This document shows, piece after piece, positions 26,278 through 35,236 of a DNA stretch of 64,000 nt. The translations under genes and the position numbers were made by a program. The stretch covers positions 419,623 to 483,622 of the forward strand of contig NZ_JAVESS010000002.1 in assembly GCF_034006445.1 (NCBI RefSeq), in the 5' to 3' direction. Within the stretch, counting starts at the first letter, position 1. Every line of letters begins with the position of its first letter. The stretch is from Desulfovibrio sp. (GTDB taxonomy: Bacteria; Desulfobacterota; Desulfovibrionia; Desulfovibrionales; Desulfovibrionaceae). A model generated the notes under the pieces. The model was not told where the DNA came from and ran no database searches. It worked only from the letters and a program-made list of their open reading frames with translations.

Positions 26278-26584
26278 GGCTATTCTCCGGTTATGGAACG
26301 GCGTGCGTCAGGCACTCCGTAGGTTGTTGCGCTGCGACCGCTTCAATCTTTGGACGTAGTGTCATTGAGAACATCTTTTGCCGCCATTGTAGCGCCGCAC
26401 GCTTCAGGGCCCGTCCGGACCAGTCAGGGCAAACAGGCTTTCAAACGCTGTGCCGTCGCAAAGACGCTGTCTCTGGCCCCTCACAGGCCACAGAACATTT
26501 TACATTGCCCCATAATAAAAGTTTCAGGGGGTGGAGGCGTGGGGGGGAGACCCTTTTGCAAAAGGGTCACACGCCCCCACAAAG
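26278..26584. other. Intergenic region with terminator of the MerR gene
   Basis: The main feature is the palindrome at 26549-26568. The rest up to 26548 contains no recognisable gene. Confidence 0.4.
26549..26568. terminator. Palindromic terminator-like hairpin
   Basis: GACCCTTTTGCAAAAGGGTC is a perfect 20-base palindrome flanked by G-rich (GTGGGGGGGA) and C-rich (CACACGCCCCC) arms that extend the stem. It follows the stop of the minus-strand MerR gene by about 17 bases. Confidence 0.6.
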
Positions 26585-27448
26585 CTATTCCTGCTCCAAA
26601 GGCCTGCGCACACTGCCGGGACGGCTGACCTTTGCGATGACCTCGGTAACGAACAGGTCTTCATGGCTGGTGGTCCAAAAATCCGTGACATAGCGTTCGT
26701 AAGCGCTTTTATCGCAAATATAGTTATTGGCGGTGCACCAGCGCTGGATTTTCCTGTACGTGTCCCTGATGGTTTCATGCGGCCCGATATGGTAGCAGCT
26801 GGCGGCCAGAAAACCGCCAAAATCCCTGGTCTGTTCCTGCGGGCAAGGGAAAATGTTTTTTTGCAATACTTGCATCTTCTGTTCCACATCCCTTATGCGG
26901 TCCTCAATGGAAGAAAAATTGATGATGACAGGCCCGGTGATACTGTTTTCCACTGACTCGACATAGTTGGTAAATTCAAGGTTGATGATGGCCGACTTGA
27001 TGTCCAGAGTAAAAACCTGATCGTGAAAAAGCAGCTTATCGGGTTGCATATACTTCACCGACACGCTCTGGAGGCAGTTTTCAAGCACCATTTCCGCCTC
27101 ATGCAGCAGTTCAAGCCAGTCGCGCACAGAAGTAAGCCGCAGGTGCAGGACTTTTTCTTCTTCACGCAGAGCGCCGATCTTGTCCATGAACATTTCACGC
27201 AGAGCGGTAAGCGACGTATTGCTGCCTACCTCGAAAGCCGCGCGAATCTCTCCCAGATGAAAGCCCATCTGCTTGTAATACTTCAGGGGCGGTACAGCGA
27301 GCAGATCTTCCTGCGTATAATAGCGGTAATTGTTGGTTCCGTGCCGTTTGGATGAAATAAGCCCAAGATCGTCATAAAAGCGCAAGGCTTTTTTGGATAT
27401 CTTGGAGATATCGCTCATCTGGCTGATGGTATAGCCGCGTTTGGTCAT
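26585..27448 (-). CDS. MerR-family regulator with GyrI-like ligand domain
   Basis: The 287-residue protein has a MerR winged helix-turn-helix at residues 5-75 (YTISQMSDISKISKKALRFYDDLGLI, NNYRYYTQEDL), a coiled-coil linker and a C-terminal GyrI/AraC-effector-type domain (FLAASCYHIGPHETIRDTYRKIQRW) that would bind a small ligand. It is encoded beside the transporter divergent from the choline microcompartment operon. Both divergent promoters have long spacers with a shared dyad, as MerR proteins require, so it is the likely local regulator. Choline or a product as ligand is inferred. Confidence 0.82.
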   Translation of the reverse strand: MTKRGYTISQMSDISKISKKALRFYDDLGLISSKRHGTNNYRYYTQEDLLAVPPLKYYKQMGFHLGEIRAAFEVGSNTSLTALREMFMDKIGALREEEKVLHLRLTSVRDWLELLHEAEMVLENCLQSVSVKYMQPDKLLFHDQVFTLDIKSAIINLEFTNYVESVENSITGPVIINFSSIEDRIRDVEQKMQVLQKNIFPCPQEQTRDFGGFLAASCYHIGPHETIRDTYRKIQRWCTANNYICDKSAYERYVTDFWTTSHEDLFVTEVIAKVSRPGSVRRPLEQE

Positions 27449-27656
27449 GGCATCACCCGAAATTTCCTGTGATTGGCATGGGGAAAGGCCTGATTCATAA
27501 CAACGTGACGCAGGGGGGAGAGGAACAAGTCATCTGCAGATGATCCCAGCGTGGGCAACGCTGCCGGAGCAGAAGACAGGGCGGAGCGGCTGCGCTCACA
27601 TCAAATCCGCGTGCCTCGGGAGGAGGCAAACCCTCCCCCGGAGACATGCGTGCCGT

Positions 27657-27923
27657 TTAGTCAGGTATATAGCGATTTATGGTCGCAACGCTTTCGGCAT
27701 TGGCCCGAAAATACATGCGTACCTCATTGTTTTCATCCAGGTCATAGCGTGACTCTTCAACAAGCCCGTTGGCCTGCGCCGTCATAAGGGCCGTGAGGAT
27801 GTCAGGTTTGGTAAAGGCCCGAAAAGAGCTGTACTGCCCCTTAAGGGCATCCATCACATCTTCGGTGCAGGCTTCACTCACCGTCGTCATATATTTAAGG
27901 ATAGCATAGTTCAATGGCTTCAT
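27657..27923 (-). CDS. Small winged-helix-like protein paired with EamA transporter (copy 1)
   Basis: The 88-residue protein (MKPLNYAILKYMTTVSEACTEDV... ILTALMTAQANGLVEESRYD) has the helix-helix-helix-strand pattern of a winged helix. It can be aligned with the 91-residue protein at 57577: both read KP-x(4)-AI-K-M, then EDV, L, QY, and an A-x-G motif before a beta hairpin. Both directly follow an EamA-type transporter gene. Function is unknown; control of the partner transporter is possible. It begins six bases after the transporter stop. Confidence 0.6.
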   Translation of the reverse strand: MKPLNYAILKYMTTVSEACTEDVMDALKGQYSSFRAFTKPDILTALMTAQANGLVEESRYDLDENNEVRMYFRANAESVATINRYIPD

Positions 27924-27929
27924 GGCGAT

Positions 27930-29027
27930 CTATCCCTTCTTTTTAAAATATTCCAGCGGGTTAACCGCAATAATAAAGATGCCGATCACCATGATCACAG
28001 CGGCCAGCCAGGCGATGGGCGCCAAGGCAAAGCCGTCCTGGCCAAACCACAGGCCAAGCACGATCCAGCAGAAGAACGGCCCCCAGAAAGAAAACGCGCC
28101 GTTGCAGGCCATGCCCAGGGCGGTGCCGCACATGGCGTTGCCCTTGTACCACAGCATGAATCCAAACCATGCACCCAGGCCGGCAACGAGAAACCACGGC
28201 ATGGCAGTGGTATCGGTAAAGGCCGTGGTGATCATCGTAAAGGCGCTGTCGCCGCCGAAGAAGGCAAAGATAGGCACCAGCACGCAAAGGTTGGTGAGCC
28301 CGGAAGTAACCTGGCGGATGGTGATGCCGATTTCAGGATCAATCATGGACGTGGCGTATCCACCAACGCACCCTTCAAGTCCCCAGCCGAAAGCGGCCAG
28401 AAAACCGAAAGCCAATCCCAGAAAAAGATCCGGCGGCGCGTCTTCGGCAAGGCCGGTGCTGCCGATAAGCGCGCTGGCCCCGAAGCAGATGAAGATGCCA
28501 AGCAGGGTGCGCGGCGTGAGGGGCTGCTTAAAGAGAAACCGGCTCAAAATAGTGCCGATGGCCGGGCAAAGGGCGCTGATGGGCACAATGATGGAGCCTG
28601 CGCTCTTCAGGCCCAGCACATAGCACGTGCTGGCCAGAGGGCCGCCGATAACGGCCGCGCCGATAAGGATAAGCCCTGGCTTGCTTTTCACGCAGCGGAA
28701 AAAGTCGCCCATCTTGCCCCTGAAGGTGGCTATGAGGACGGCCCAGAGGGCGCTGCACGTGTCAGTGGTGGCAGCGCCAAGAGCGCCCAGCAGAAACAGG
28801 GTTGAAAATTCGGAAAGCCCCGACTCCCCCCCGTACCATACAGACCAGACGCCCATGGTCATGGCCAGGGTCATAAAGGCCGTATACGTGCCGTAGGTCA
28901 TCCCCGACATGATTGCCGTGAAAATGCCGCGCCGCCTGAAACTGCTGACCAGTTTGTCCTTGGCGGCCTCCGCTGCGGGGATGTCGCGCAGATCCGGTAC
29001 CGCGACGGGTTTTGCCGTGTGCTCCAT
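27930..29027 (-). CDS. EamA/DMT-superfamily transporter (copy 1)
   Basis: The 365-residue inner-membrane protein has about ten transmembrane segments in two repeated halves. It is homologous to the protein at 56537: both contain AF-FLAAFGW-x(2)-EG, then an acidic-Pro-Gly motif, and both have the PI-x-LxPAx(3)L-R stretch. Standing opposite the choline operon, it might import choline or export a product such as trimethylamine; neither is shown by sequence. AAGGAG lies ahead of the start. A promoter with a 19-base spacer is at 29118-29148. Confidence 0.78.
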   Translation of the reverse strand: MEHTAKPVAVPDLRDIPAAEAAKDKLVSSFRRRGIFTAIMSGMTYGTYTAFMTLAMTMGVWSVWYGGESGLSEFSTLFLLGALGAATTDTCSALWAVLIATFRGKMGDFFRCVKSKPGLILIGAAVIGGPLASTCYVLGLKSAGSIIVPISALCPAIGTILSRFLFKQPLTPRTLLGIFICFGASALIGSTGLAEDAPPDLFLGLAFGFLAAFGWGLEGCVGGYATSMIDPEIGITIRQVTSGLTNLCVLVPIFAFFGGDSAFTMITTAFTDTTAMPWFLVAGLGAWFGFMLWYKGNAMCGTALGMACNGAFSFWGPFFCWIVLGLWFGQDGFALAPIAWLAAVIMVIGIFIIAVNPLEYFKKKG

Positions 29028-29117
29028 GGCATAACTCCTTCTCTCGCAAAAGATGTGTGAAAATGACGAAGGAAATGCCCTTGCCCCGGCAAAGACCGCC
29101 TCGCCCGCCTTTGCATA

Positions 29118-29148
29118 AGCATAAGATTACCCCGAACGGGAAGGTCAA
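29118..29148 (-). promoter_or_regulatory. MerR-type promoter of the EamA transporter
   Basis: On the minus strand TTGACC (29148-29143) and TATGCT (29123-29118) are separated by 19 bases containing CCCGTTCGGGG. It aligns with the divergent promoter at 29371 (TTGACyTT, CCC, GGGG, AA, CTTA), so one MerR protein could control both. Confidence 0.55.
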
Positions 29149-29187
29149 CAGGGTTTGCAGTTGTTACCGTCAAAAAGTGTATTTTTT

Positions 29188-29203
29188 CTGACAAGATTGT
29201 CGC
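29188..29203 (+). promoter_or_regulatory. Candidate GCGACA-N4-TGTCGC operator ahead of choline operon
   Basis: CTGACA-AGAT-TGTCGC has one perfect half and four of six bases in the other half of the dyad found upstream of 48907, 54060 and 58625. It lies between the divergent transporter and microcompartment genes. Confidence 0.4.
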
Positions 29204-29370
29204 GTTTTTTCTCTATATATAAAAACTTATTATATTTTATATATAATTTGATAAATAAAATCGCCTGTAAATTCAGCCCCATATTTTGATTGTTTAATCA
29301 GTTTGTTTTAGATTTTCTGCTTTTTTCCTCCTCCGACAAAAATCTTTTCAAACAAAAAAATGAAAAGGGC

Positions 29371-29402
29371 TTGACTTTGCCCTACAGGGGAAAGCTTACA
29401 AC
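29371..29402 (+). promoter_or_regulatory. MerR-type promoter of the choline microcompartment operon
   Basis: TTGACT (29371-29376) and TACAAC (29397-29402) are 20 bases apart, longer than usual, with the imperfect dyad CTTTGCCC-TACA-GGGGAAAG between them. This is the layout of promoters activated by MerR proteins. The same bases also give a weaker -24/-12 reading (GGG at the left, TTTGC at the right), so sigma-54 use cannot be excluded. Confidence 0.6.
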
Positions 29403-29472
29403 TTAAACAAGCACTATTTTCACTGCTGTCAAGAATGGCTTGCGGCACAAATACGAAGAGCATGGAGCATGT

Positions 29473-30069
29473 ATGCAGTATGCAGGTGAGGAGGCAATGG
29501 GCCTCATTGAGACGCTGGGCATGGTGCCCGCCATCTATGGCGCGGATTACATGCTCAAAGCCGCGAACGTAGATCTTCTGGCCTACGAAAACGTCGGTTC
29601 CACCCTCGTAACCATTATGGTGAGGGGAGATGTGGCGGCCGTGCAGGCGGCCGTGGCCGCCGGGGCCGCTGCCGCTGCCAGCGTGGGCAAGCTCACGGCG
29701 CAGAACGTCATGCCGCGTCCCGTGCGCGGCGTGGGCGGCATCGCCATGGCCCACGCCCTTGATTCCGTGCCTGAAGACGATCCTGGCCTGCGCTCGCTGG
29801 GCATGATTGAAACCTTCGGCATCATCTATCTTATGGAAGCGGCCGACGCCATGATCAAAACCGCCGACGTGGAACTCATCGGCTATGAAAACGTGGCCTC
29901 CGGTTACTGCTCGGCTCTGGTGCAAGGCGATGTGGCGGCTTGCAAGTCCGCCGTGGAAGCCGGGGTCAAGGCCGTAAAAAATATGGGTGCAGATGTGTAC
30001 AGCTCATGCGTCATCCCCACGCCCCACCGCCAACTGGTCAGACTGGTGCGGCGCTACGCCCTGGCCTAG
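29473..30069 (+). CDS. BMC-T shell protein (tandem BMC domains)
   Basis: The 198-residue protein contains two BMC domains (about residues 8-90 and 108-195), each with the LGMIET/GLIET start and the A-DAM-K-A core, so it should form a trimer that acts as a pseudohexamer facet tile. It opens the operon. ATG 29473 is taken because GGAG lies five bases ahead and related proteins begin with a Y-GEEA-GLIET text; ATG 29497 after GAGGAGG is an alternative. No cysteine sits at the expected central pore of either domain. Confidence 0.85.
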   Translation: MQYAGEEAMGLIETLGMVPAIYGADYMLKAANVDLLAYENVGSTLVTIMVRGDVAAVQAAVAAGAAAAASVGKLTAQNVMPRPVRGVGGIAMAHALDSVPEDDPGLRSLGMIETFGIIYLMEAADAMIKTADVELIGYENVASGYCSALVQGDVAACKSAVEAGVKAVKNMGADVYSSCVIPTPHRQLVRLVRRYALA

Positions 30070-30095
30070 CAGGGCACAACTACGGAGCCAAAAGC

Positions 30096-31574
30096 ATGAT
30101 CGGCGACAAGGACCTCATTTCCATACAGCAGGCGCGTATTCTGGCTGAAAACGCCGCTGAGGCGCGCAAAAAGCTGGCCGCCATGTCGCAGGAAAGCCTG
30201 GATGCCGCAGTGGAGGCCATGGCCGACGCGGTGGAATCCCACGCCCAGTCCCTTGCCGTCATGAGCCATGAAGAAAGCGATTGTGGCCGCTGGCAGGACA
30301 AAATGGTCAAAAACCTCTTTGTCTGCCGCCGCGTGCGCCAGAGCCTGCGCGGCATGCGCTGCGTAGGACGCCTCAACGATCCGGTGCAGGAAGGCGTGTT
30401 CGATGTGGGCGTTCCCCTGGGCGTCATCGTGGCTCTTTGCCCCGTGACCAGCCCCGTGTCCACCGCAGTCTATACTGTACTGCTGGCCATCAAGTCCGGC
30501 AACGCCGTCATACTTTCCCTGCATCCCCGCGCCGTGGACAGCATGCGCCGCGCCCTTGATATCATGATTGCCGCCGGGCTGTCCCAGGGCCTGCCCGAAG
30601 GGGCCATATCCTACCTCGATATCGTGGCCAAAAGCGGCACCGAAGAACTTATGTGCCATCCCGAAGTGGCCCTGGTCATGGTTACAGGCGTGCTCGGCAT
30701 GTTCGAGGCCGCCAGGGCGAGCGGCAAGCCGCTCATCTACGGCGGCACGGGCAACGGCCCTGCCTTCATCGAGCGCAGCGCGGATATCCCCGCCGCCGTC
30801 AGGCACATCATTGCCAGCAAGACCTTCGACAACGGGCTGGCCCCCTCGGCGGAGCAGTGCGTCATTGTGGACGGCTGCATTGAACGTCAGGTGCGCCGCA
30901 CGTTTCAGGATAAGGGCGCGTACTTCATGAGCGACGACGAAGCGCATGCCCTCTGCCGCGTGCTTTTTTACGAAGATGGCCGCCGCCACCGCCACATGGT
31001 GGGCCAGTCCGCCGAAGCCCTGGCCGCCAAAGCCGGCTTCGCCATTCCCGCCGGAACAAGCGTGCTCATGGCCGAACGCAAATATGTCGCAGGACGCGAC
31101 CCTTACATCAGGGAACTGCTTTCGCCCGTACTTGGCTACTATGTGGAGCCGGACTGGATGCACGCCTGTGAAAAATGCGTGGAACTGCTGCTGCAGGAAC
31201 GCCACGCCCAGACGCTGTCCATCCACAGCCGCGATGAAGAGGTCATCAGCCAGTTCGCCCTCAAAAAACCCGTGGCGCGCCTGCTGGTGAACACAGGGGC
31301 GGCCTTTGGCGGCATGGGAATGACAACAAATCTCACACCAGCCATGACCCAGGGCAGCGGTCTGGCGGGCTACGGCATCACCTCGGACAGTATTTCGCCA
31401 ATGAATCTCATTTACCGCAGAAAAATAGGCTATGGCGTGCGCGATTTCGCCCCCCTGGCGGATCTTGCCGCCCAGTCCGCCCCCGACCGGGGCGCGACCA
31501 GCAACGAGCAGAACTACGACCTGCTCAGGCGTGTGCTGCGCGAAGCACTGGGTGCTCTGCCCCAGGCCCGGTAG
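30096..31574 (+). CDS. Aldehyde dehydrogenase-fold protein without catalytic cysteine
   Basis: The 492-residue protein is homologous along its length to the acetaldehyde dehydrogenase at 35864, with the same N-terminus ([13 protein letters not shown]) and the matching TFDNG motif. The catalytic Cys247 of the paralogue (GTICASEQS) is replaced here by Pro250 (GLAPSAEQC); a Cys lies five residues later. It is therefore unlikely to be an acylating dehydrogenase as usually understood. It may be a structural or regulatory partner of the active copy, or have another reaction. It is the second gene of the operon, just before CutC. Confidence 0.8.
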   Translation: MIGDKDLISIQQARILAENAAEARKKLAAMSQESLDAAVEAMADAVESHAQSLAVMSHEESDCGRWQDKMVKNLFVCRRVRQSLRGMRCVGRLNDPVQEGVFDVGVPLGVIVALCPVTSPVSTAVYTVLLAIKSGNAVILSLHPRAVDSMRRALDIMIAAGLSQGLPEGAISYLDIVAKSGTEELMCHPEVALVMVTGVLGMFEAARASGKPLIYGGTGNGPAFIERSADIPAAVRHIIASKTFDNGLAPSAEQCVIVDGCIERQVRRTFQDKGAYFMSDDEAHALCRVLFYEDGRRHRHMVGQSAEALAAKAGFAIPAGTSVLMAERKYVAGRDPYIRELLSPVLGYYVEPDWMHACEKCVELLLQERHAQTLSIHSRDEEVISQFALKKPVARLLVNTGAAFGGMGMTTNLTPAMTQGSGLAGYGITSDSISPMNLIYRRKIGYGVRDFAPLADLAAQSAPDRGATSNEQNYDLLRRVLREALGALPQAR

Positions 31575-31632
31575 CCCGGGTCGAAGCCAGATGCCCAAGG
31601 CCACTCTGACTGCACAATATGGAGGATACAAC

Positions 31633-34179
31633 GTGGATCTTCATGATTTTTCAAGTAAAATAGCCGAAGTAACAAAGAGTCTTTCACCCCAGGAGCGTGA
31701 GCAGCTGCGCAAGATTTTCGCCACTGCCACCCTGCCTTCGCACAATACTGCCTCCACTGCGGTTCAGGCGGCTCCCGCCGCCCAGTCCGGCCCTGGCGTG
31801 CCTGAAGGCCCCACCCAGCGCCACGTGCTGCTGAAAGAAAATTACCTCAAGCAGGTGCCGCGCATCACCATTCACCGCGCGCGCACCATCACCAAGATTG
31901 ACAAGGAAAACCCCGGCATGCCGCGCATCCTGCTGCGGGCCACGGCTTTCCGCCACTGCTGCGAAAATGCGCCCCTGGTCATTCAGGATCATGAACTCAT
32001 CGTGGGCGCTCCCAACGGCGCTCCCCGCGCCGGGGCTTTTTCGCCCGACATTTCCTGGCGCTGGCTGCGGGACGAGATGGACAGCATCGCCACCCGCCCC
32101 CAGGACCCCTTCCATATTGCTGAAGAAGACAAAAAAATCCTGCGCGAAGAAGTCTTCCCCTACTGGGAAGGCAGGTCCGTGGACGAATACTGCGAGGCGC
32201 AGTACCGCGAAGCCGGCCTGTGGGAACTTTCGGGCGAATCCTATGTGTCCGACTGCTCCTACCACGCCCTCAACGGCGGCGGCGACTCCAACCCCGGCTA
32301 CGACGTCATCCTGATGAAGAAGGGCATGCTGGACATTCAGCGCGAAGCCCGCGAACACCTGGAGCATCTGGACTACGAACGCCCTGAGGATATCGACAAG
32401 ATTTACTTCTACAAATCGGTCATTGAAACCACCGAAGGCGTCATGATCTACGCCCGGCGCATGTCCGAATACGCCGCCCAGTTGGCCGCCCGCGAAAATG
32501 ACCCCAAGCGCAAGGCCGAGCTGCTCAAGATTTCAGAAGTCAACGCCCGCGTGCCCGCCCACGCCCCCACCAACTTCTGGGAAGCCATCCAGTCCGTATG
32601 GACGGTGGAATCCCTGCTGGTGGTTGAAGAAAACCAGACCGGCATGTCCATCGGCCGCGTTGACCAGTACATGTACCCCCTGTTCAAGGCCGACATTGAA
32701 TCTGGCCGCATCACCCCCTACGAGGCCTTTGACCTCGCGGGCTGCATGCTCATCAAGATGTCCGAAATGATGTGGCTGACCAGCGAAGGCAGCTCCAAGT
32801 TCTTCGCGGGCTACCAGCCCTTTGTCAATATGTGCGTGGGTGGCGTCACCCGCGAAGGGCGCGACGCCACCAACGAGCTGACCTTCCTGCTCATGGATGC
32901 GGTGCGCCACGTTCGTATCTACCAGCCTTCGCTGGCCACCCGCGTGCATAACTCCTCGCCGCAGGAGTACCTGAAAAAGATCGTTTCCGTCATCCGTTCC
33001 GGCATGGGCTTTCCCGCCGTACACTTTGACGACACCCATATAAAGATGATGCTCGCCAAGGGCGTGAGCATGGAAGACGCCCGCGACTACTGCCTCATGG
33101 GCTGCGTGGAACCGCAAAAAGCCGGGCGTCTCTACCAGTGGACCTCCACCGCCTACACCCAATGGCCCATCTGCATCGAACTTGTGCTCAACCATGGCGT
33201 GCCCCTCTGGTACGGCAAGCAGGTCTGCCCCGACCTCGGCGACCTGAGCCAGTTCGACACCTATGAAAAGTTCGACGCCGCCGTCAAGGAACAGATCAAG
33301 TACATCACCAAATGGTCCAGCGTGGCCACGGTCATTTCCCAGCGCGTTCAGCGCGACCTGGCCCCCAAGCCGCTCATGTCCATCATGTACGAAGGCTGCA
33401 TGGAAAAAGGCCTTGATGTGGCCTCCGGCGGCGCCATGTACAACTTTGGCCCCGGCGTGATCTGGAGCGGTCTTGCCACCTATGCGGACTCTATGGCCGC
33501 CATCAAGAAGCTTGTGTACGACGACAAAAAATACACCCTGCAGCAGATGAACGAGGCCCTCAAGGCCAACTTCGAGGGTTACGACGCCATGTTGGCCGAC
33601 TGCCTTGCCGCGCCCAAGTACGGCAACGACGATGACTACGCCGACAGCATCGCCGCCGACCTCGTGGCCTTTACCGAACGCGAACACCGCAAATACAAGA
33701 CGCTCTACTCCGTTTTGAGCCACGGTACGCTCTCCATTTCCAACAACACGCCCTTCGGCCAGCTGCTCGGCGCGTCAGCCAACGGCCGCAAGGCCTGGCT
33801 GCCGCTTTCCGACGGCATCAGCCCCACCCAGGGCGCGGACTACAAGGGCCCCACGGCCATCATCAAGAGCGTGTCCAAGATGTCCAACGACAACATGAAC
33901 ATCGGCATGGTGCACAACTTCAAGCTTCTGCCGGGCCTGCTGGACACCCCCGAAGGCGAACAGGGCATCATCACCCTTATCCGCTCGGCCAGCATCCTCG
34001 GCAACGGCGAAATGCAGTTCAACTATCTGGACAACAAGACCATGCTTGAAGCCCAGAAGAGCCCCAAGGACTACCGCGACCTTGTGGTGCGCGTTGCCGG
34101 TTACAGCGCCTTCTTTGTGGAGCTGTGCAAGGACGTGCAGGACGAAATCATCAGCAGAACAGTACTGCGCCACTTTTAG
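31633..34179 (+). CDS. cutC: Choline trimethylamine-lyase (glycyl radical enzyme)
   Basis: CutC splits choline into trimethylamine and acetaldehyde. The 848-residue protein has the radical Gly823 in RVAGYSA and the thiyl Cys491 in GCVEP. Using the published D. alaskensis numbering plus two, all choline-pocket residues are in place: Tyr210, Asp218 (GGGDSN), Phe397, Glu493, Thr504 and Tyr508. This argues against isethionate, glycerol or propanediol lyases. The first 30 residues form an amphipathic helix followed by a Pro/Ala-rich linker, probably a microcompartment targeting peptide. GTG 31633 follows GGAGG by seven bases; in-frame ATG 31591 is an alternative. Confidence 0.95.
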   Translation: MDLHDFSSKIAEVTKSLSPQEREQLRKIFATATLPSHNTASTAVQAAPAAQSGPGVPEGPTQRHVLLKENYLKQVPRITIHRARTITKIDKENPGMPRILLRATAFRHCCENAPLVIQDHELIVGAPNGAPRAGAFSPDISWRWLRDEMDSIATRPQDPFHIAEEDKKILREEVFPYWEGRSVDEYCEAQYREAGLWELSGESYVSDCSYHALNGGGDSNPGYDVILMKKGMLDIQREAREHLEHLDYERPEDIDKIYFYKSVIETTEGVMIYARRMSEYAAQLAARENDPKRKAELLKISEVNARVPAHAPTNFWEAIQSVWTVESLLVVEENQTGMSIGRVDQYMYPLFKADIESGRITPYEAFDLAGCMLIKMSEMMWLTSEGSSKFFAGYQPFVNMCVGGVTREGRDATNELTFLLMDAVRHVRIYQPSLATRVHNSSPQEYLKKIVSVIRSGMGFPAVHFDDTHIKMMLAKGVSMEDARDYCLMGCVEPQKAGRLYQWTSTAYTQWPICIELVLNHGVPLWYGKQVCPDLGDLSQFDTYEKFDAAVKEQIKYITKWSSVATVISQRVQRDLAPKPLMSIMYEGCMEKGLDVASGGAMYNFGPGVIWSGLATYADSMAAIKKLVYDDKKYTLQQMNEALKANFEGYDAMLADCLAAPKYGNDDDYADSIAADLVAFTEREHRKYKTLYSVLSHGTLSISNNTPFGQLLGASANGRKAWLPLSDGISPTQGADYKGPTAIIKSVSKMSNDNMNIGMVHNFKLLPGLLDTPEGEQGIITLIRSASILGNGEMQFNYLDNKTMLEAQKSPKDYRDLVVRVAGYSAFFVELCKDVQDEIISRTVLRHF

Positions 34180-34277
34180 AATTCTGGCGCAGGCCGCGCC
34201 CCCCTGTTCTCGTGGAGGGGGCGCGGCCCAAAAGACAGCAATCGTGAAACGACAGGACAGACGGCAAGGGTAGCACC

Positions 34278-35210
34278 GTGATCGAAAGAAAAGCCAAAAT
34301 TTTCAACATACAAAAATACAATATGTATGACGGTCCGGGCATACGTACACTGGTTTTTTTCAAGGGTTGTCCCTTGCGCTGCCAGTGGTGTTCCAACCCT
34401 GAAAGCCAGACCCGCCGCTACGAAGTCATGTTCAAGAAGGACGTGTGCATCAATTGCGGCGCCTGTGTGGCCGTCTGTCCCGTGGGCATCCACAGCATGA
34501 CCAACGCCGGTGCCTGCCACGTTGTGGACAGGACCAAGGATTGCATAAACTGCGGCAAGTGTGTGCATGCCTGTCCCGAAGCGGCCCTGGCCATAGCCGG
34601 AGAACAGAAGGGCATTTCAGAACTGCTTGAAGTGGTGGAACAGGATTGGCTTTTTTACGAAAACTCCGGCGGCGGCGTCACGGTGGGCGGTGGTGAACCC
34701 CTGGCGCAGCATGAGGCTGTGGCAAACCTGCTGCTGGCCTGTCGGCACAAGGGCATCCACACCGCCATGGAGACTTCGGGCTACGCCAAGCTTGACGTGG
34801 TTCGCGACATGGCAGATGTGTGCGATATTTTTCTCTTCGATATCAAGCACATGGACGCAGACAGGCACTATAAACTCACCGGCGTGCGCAATGAGGTCAT
34901 CCTGACCAACCTGAAGTGGCTGCTTGAAAACGGCTGTAACGTGAACATCCGCATGCCCCTGCTCAAGGGCTATAATGATGACGATGCCGAAATACACGCC
35001 GTAGGCCGTTTTTTGACCGGGCATGCCCACAGAAAAAATTTCAAGGGCATCGACCTGCTGCCCTATCACAAGATGGGAGTGAGCAAGTACGCCCAGATCG
35101 ACGTGGAGTATCCCATCAAGGACAATCCCGTTCTGGACGACACCGACTTGCAGCGCATTGAGAATATTCTCAAAGGCTACGGCCTGGCCGTGAAGGTCAT
35201 CAAACACTAA
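34278..35210 (+). CDS. cutD: Choline TMA-lyase activating enzyme (radical SAM)
   Basis: The 310-residue enzyme uses S-adenosylmethionine to make the glycyl radical on CutC. The radical SAM motif is CPLRCQWC (Cys31, 35, 38). Two ferredoxin-type clusters follow (Cys57-60-63-67 and Cys89-92-95-99), as in other activases of this group. GGGEPL is the SAM-binding motif, present here as VGGGEPLAQ. It is next to cutC, starts with GTG and has AAGGG ahead of it. Confidence 0.94.
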   Translation: MIERKAKIFNIQKYNMYDGPGIRTLVFFKGCPLRCQWCSNPESQTRRYEVMFKKDVCINCGACVAVCPVGIHSMTNAGACHVVDRTKDCINCGKCVHACPEAALAIAGEQKGISELLEVVEQDWLFYENSGGGVTVGGGEPLAQHEAVANLLLACRHKGIHTAMETSGYAKLDVVRDMADVCDIFLFDIKHMDADRHYKLTGVRNEVILTNLKWLLENGCNVNIRMPLLKGYNDDDAEIHAVGRFLTGHAHRKNFKGIDLLPYHKMGVSKYAQIDVEYPIKDNPVLDDTDLQRIENILKGYGLAVKVIKH

Positions 35211-35236
35211 TCGCGGTCCAAATTCAGGAGAAAGCC

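Noticed and set aside
25186..26322. 378-residue plus-strand ORF opposite the DUF4037-like gene
   Set aside because: It covers the reverse of a gene with a good ribosome-binding site and motif, and its own text is low-complexity with many His, Gln and Arg residues.
31633..34179. Isethionate, propanediol or glycerol lyase instead of choline lyase
   Set aside because: All six choline-pocket residues are kept with a constant numbering offset, and the surrounding operon has acetaldehyde-processing enzymes rather than sulfoacetaldehyde or diol enzymes.
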